DNA of 8,854 nt from Selenomonas sp. GTDB lineage: Bacteria; Bacillota; Negativicutes; Selenomonadales; Selenomonadaceae. A program made the translations under genes and the position numbers. The stretch's first letter is position 1; every line of letters starts with the position of its first letter. The notes under the pieces are model-generated. The model worked only from the letters and a program-made list of their open reading frames with translations. It ran no database searches and was not told the DNA's origin. The stretch lies in the NCBI GenBank assembly GCA_003518745.1, contig DOYB01000002.1, forward strand, positions 474 to 9,327. Reading direction: 5' to 3'. Positions 6,518 through 8,854 of the stretch are shown in pieces.

Positions 6518-8575
6518 TTAAATCTTGAATTTATGGACTTCATCCTGAAGTTCACTGGCCAATTTTGCCAGGCTGCGGCTGGCATCGGCAATCTCGTGCA
6601 TGGACGCGCTCTGTTCCTCTGTAGCCGCAGACACAGACTGCGCCTCGTCTGAGCTCTTGCCGCTGGCATCGCTGATCTTGACGCTGGCCTCCAGCATGCC
6701 CTCATTCTCCTTTGCCATTTCATGAATGGCATCGGAAATAGTGGTGATATCGGTAACAAGCGAGTCAATGGTGACAACGATTGTCTGGAATACCTCATCC
6801 GCGGACTGTACCGTGGCAATCCCCAGACGGACGCTTTCGGCGCCGCTGGTGCTGGCCTCAACTGCCCGTTTCATATCCTCATGATTGGAATTCACCAACT
6901 CAGATATCTGTTGGGCCGAATGATTGGACTCCTCCGCCAGCTTCCGAACCTCATCAGCCACCACCGCGAAGCCGCGGCCTGCTTCGCCTGCCCGGGCGGC
7001 CTCTATGGCGGCATTCAGTGCAAGGAGATTGGTCTGTTCCGCGATACTTGTTATCATACCCACGATTTCCCCAATCTTCTTGGAGCCCTGATCCAGTTTT
7101 TGGATTGATTCCTGAATGCTGTTGGTGCTGATGGTAATATTTTCCATCTGGCGCACAGCCTCTCCTATGGAGCTACGCCCCTTGACAACACTCTCCCTCG
7201 AGCCCTCAGCCGCATGGGCTACCTGCTGGGTACGGGCCGAAATCTCCTGCGCGTTGGCGGTCAGACTCTCCGCGGTGGTCTGTATGTTCTGGGCTTCAGT
7301 CGCCTGAATAGCCGAATCCTCAGCAATGGACACAATGGAGTTTGCCACCTGATTGGAGGCCTGCGAGGATTGGTCAGAACTTGCGGTAAGCTGTTCACTT
7401 GCCGCCGCCACCTGTACTGCCATGCCGTTTACGCTGCCTATTACGTGCTTCAAGTTTTGAGACATGTTCTGCAGGGACTTTGCCAGGGCTCCTATCTCGT
7501 CATCGGAATCCACCTGAACCTCATGCCTGAGATCCCCATCGGCTATCCTTCCTGCCGCAACCATGAGATGGTCAATGGGCTGGCCGATGCGACGGTTGAA
7601 AATCACTATCATGGCAGAACACAAAATGAGCATCACCAGAAAAGCCATTACAATACTCATGTATATGCTCTTCTTAATGGGACCGTCGTAGTCGGACTTC
7701 GGCGCCACCAGCACCAGCTTGAGATTGTCAATGGTCAGCGGAGCCACCATCACATAGCTGTCCTCACTGAAGGCATCTGTTTCCTCCATAAGCAGATCCC
7801 CTGCTCCGGTAATCTTTTTTCCAAGGGCAGCCAGCGCAGGATTACTCTCCTCCGTGATCTTGGCCTTCATGTTCTTGGCGTCATCCTTGGTCGCAAGGTA
7901 ATAGCCGTCATTGCTCACCAGAAACGCGTAGCCATTGGAACCGATCTTGATTTCCTGAACGTATTTTTCCAATTCAGTAATACCGATATCCACAGTGACT
8001 GTGCCAACTGACTTCTTGTCCTTCATGAAAGCGCTGGCACTGGTTAGCATTGTAGTTTTGCTGACCTCATCCAGATAGGGGCCTGTCCATGCCACTGTAC
8101 CGGGCTTTGACATGGCATTCTTATACCAGTCAAAGGAACCATAGTTGTACTCGGCATTGCTGTAGTCCATAGTCAGCTTCACAGAACCGTCCGTATCGCG
8201 GTAGCGGTAAGGGCCATAATACCGCATCCCCTCCGCGTAGGCATTCGGCTCGAACCAGAATCCGCTGCCCACTACTAACGAATCGGACAGGATATAGCCG
8301 TCCGCTATACCGAACATCATCTTCTCTTCATAGCGATCCATATTCGTAAGGCTGAGCGCAAGTCCCGCGGTTTTCTGCGCAATCTGCAAAATGCGCTGAT
8401 CCAGCTTTCCGCTGATTTCCCCGGCTTTTCCCTCAAGTGTGTCCTTCACCTGCGCCTCCATGCTGCCGGAAAACTCCCTCACGTTCATTACCGTCTGAAT
8501 GCTTAAAAGCACTGCCGTCAAAATCACTATACTCACTACGAACAAGGTTTTGATGCTTTTAGTGAGCATTTCCAT
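6518..8575 (-). CDS. Methyl-accepting chemotaxis protein with dCache-type sensor
   Basis: Transmembrane chemoreceptor that senses a small ligand outside the membrane and controls the CheA-CheW kinase. It has 685 residues. Seen in order: first membrane helix (about 9-30); a large extracytoplasmic region (about 31-300) with the pattern of a double-Cache sensor, including FDWYKNAMSKPG (148-159), WTGPYLDE (163-170) and GTVTVDIGI (191-199), then NGYAFLVSNDGYYLAT (214-229) in the second Cache lobe; second membrane helix (about 304-327); HAMP (about 328-380) with IGQPIDHL and DEIGALAKSL; and the signalling coiled coil with the hairpin tip EQTNLLALNAAIEAARAGE (513-531). There is no NWETF-like CheR tether at the C-terminus. 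The residue two before W150, arginine in many amino-acid-binding dCache sensors, is F148, so the ligand is unknown. The ATG at 8575 has AAAGGAG nine bases upstream. It has its own terminator, so it is probably a single-gene transcript. Confidence 0.96.
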   Translation of the reverse strand: MEMLTKSIKTLFVVSIVILTAVLLSIQTVMNVREFSGSMEAQVKDTLEGKAGEISGKLDQRILQIAQKTAGLALSLTNMDRYEEKMMFGIADGYILSDSLVVGSGFWFEPNAYAEGMRYYGPYRYRDTDGSVKLTMDYSNAEYNYGSFDWYKNAMSKPGTVAWTGPYLDEVSKTTMLTSASAFMKDKKSVGTVTVDIGITELEKYVQEIKIGSNGYAFLVSNDGYYLATKDDAKNMKAKITEESNPALAALGKKITGAGDLLMEETDAFSEDSYVMVAPLTIDNLKLVLVAPKSDYDGPIKKSIYMSIVMAFLVMLILCSAMIVIFNRRIGQPIDHLMVAAGRIADGDLRHEVQVDSDDEIGALAKSLQNMSQNLKHVIGSVNGMAVQVAAASEQLTASSDQSSQASNQVANSIVSIAEDSAIQATEAQNIQTTAESLTANAQEISARTQQVAHAAEGSRESVVKGRSSIGEAVRQMENITISTNSIQESIQKLDQGSKKIGEIVGMITSIAEQTNLLALNAAIEAARAGEAGRGFAVVADEVRKLAEESNHSAQQISELVNSNHEDMKRAVEASTSGAESVRLGIATVQSADEVFQTIVVTIDSLVTDITTISDAIHEMAKENEGMLEASVKISDASGKSSDEAQSVSAATEEQSASMHEIADASRSLAKLASELQDEVHKFKI

Positions 8576-8584
8576 AAGAACACG

Positions 8585-8591
8585 CTCCTTT
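8585..8591 (-). promoter_or_regulatory. Ribosome binding site of the chemoreceptor gene
   Basis: AAAGGAG on the minus strand, nine bases before the ATG at 8575. It favours this ATG over the one two codons further in. No convincing -35/-10 pair was found upstream. Confidence 0.75.
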
Positions 8592-8640
8592 CATGCTTAC
8601 TAATTCAAACACTACAATCACAGGATATTCACCTAATTAT

Positions 8641-8760
8641 GACCAATGTCATTAAGTTAAGGTCGTTGCCTTGACCACCCCGCCCTTCTGGCACCCCTCC
8701 ACGGGAGGGGTGGCCCTGAAGGGGCCAGGGTGGTTATAGCTTAACTTAACGACATTGCTC
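8641..8760. repeat. Palindromic element, MITE- or REP-like
   Basis: The 21-base arms at 8641-8661 and 8740-8760 are inverted copies of each other with 19 of 21 matches; the core CAATGTCRTTAAGTTAAG is 17 of 18. Inside them lie further nested repeats: ACCACCC (8674-8680) with GGGTGGT (8728-8734), GCCCTTC (8682-8688) with GAAGGGGC (8718-8725, one bulge), and a perfect CACCCCTCC / GGAGGGGTG hairpin (8692-8700, 8704-8712) with a three-base loop. The AT-rich arms and very GC-rich centre differ from the surrounding DNA. There is no room for a protein, so if mobile it would be non-autonomous. No clear target-site duplication was seen next to the arms. It could also fold as an RNA hairpin in a transcript. 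Confidence 0.7.
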
Positions 8761-8796
8761 ACGAAGGGTCTCAATTTCTTTATCAATTTGCCGTGC

Positions 8797-8854
8797 TCAA
8801 GAAGAAGATTCCTGTCCTCCCGTGAACGCACCCCCGCCTATAGAGGCGGGAGCT
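8797..8854 (-). CDS. Possible 3' end of an upstream gene (18 codons, cut by window edge)
   Basis: An open frame enters from the right edge and ends at TGA (8799-8797), reading APASIGGGAFTGGQESSS. This is too short to identify. Its small-residue-rich end, together with a nearby strong hairpin and palindromic element, would suit the end of an IS200/IS605-type tnpB gene, but that is a guess. It may equally be non-coding. Confidence 0.22.
   Translation of the reverse strand, partial: APASIGGGAFTGGQESSS
8833..8850. other. Strong 7-bp hairpin near the window edge
   Basis: CCCGCCT (8833-8839) and AGGCGGG (8844-8850) form a perfect GC-rich stem with an ATAG loop. There is no T-run on either side, so it is not an obvious terminator. 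Such hairpins are found at the ends of IS200/IS605 elements and in structured RNAs; no choice can be made from this window. Confidence 0.5.

Noticed and set aside
7214..8011. Plus-strand 265-codon frame opposite the chemoreceptor gene
   Set aside because: It is antisense to a clear receptor gene. Its protein is histidine-rich and low in structure, as expected for a shadow of codon bias on the other strand.
1..8854. CRISPR array, tRNA or rRNA genes
   Set aside because: No evenly spaced direct repeats, cloverleaf with a T-loop sequence, or rRNA core sequences were seen in the non-coding gaps, which are all under 300 bases.

Overview
All ten genes in this window lie on the minus strand, so it reads from high to low coordinates. 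The content suggests a Firmicutes bacterium, most likely of the Negativicutes (Selenomonas-like) or a related Clostridia line. The reasons are the gene order DUF4321 - maf - radC - mreB - mreC - mreD - penicillin-binding protein 2, strong GGAGG-type ribosome sites (two of them in front of probable TTG starts), and a CheX-type phosphatase. The taxon is inferred from gene order and protein character, not from a search.

Right end (8576-8854): a non-coding stretch upstream of a chemoreceptor gene. It holds a ~120-base imperfect palindrome with 21-base arms (19/21 matching) around a GC-rich nested hairpin. This looks like a small non-autonomous mobile element (MITE or REP-like). At the very edge are 18 codons that could be the end of another gene, with a strong 7-bp hairpin inside them.

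Chemotaxis region (5022-8575): a full-length methyl-accepting chemotaxis protein with a double-Cache-type sensor closes with a good intrinsic terminator. It is followed by a compact pair: a stand-alone CheY-like receiver and an overlapping gene for a CheX-type phosphatase with an unusual N-terminal region made of about four helical repeats. A weaker hairpin after the second gene marks the end of this unit. The likely logic is that the receptor controls a kinase elsewhere, the receiver carries the phosphoryl signal, and the CheX-like protein removes it.

Cell-shape region (1-4979): a small DUF4321 membrane protein, the Maf nucleotide pyrophosphatase and RadC form one closely spaced or overlapping set. 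After a 206-base gap come mreB, mreC and mreD, joined by ATGA stop-start overlaps, and then the first 260 codons of penicillin-binding protein 2 (mrdA), cut by the left edge. MreB filaments, MreC, MreD and PBP2 together form the elongation machinery for side-wall peptidoglycan in rod-shaped cells.

No tRNA, rRNA, CRISPR array or complete insertion sequence was seen. The most unusual items are the repeat-CheX protein and the palindromic element. The remainder is an ordinary, well-conserved chromosomal region.
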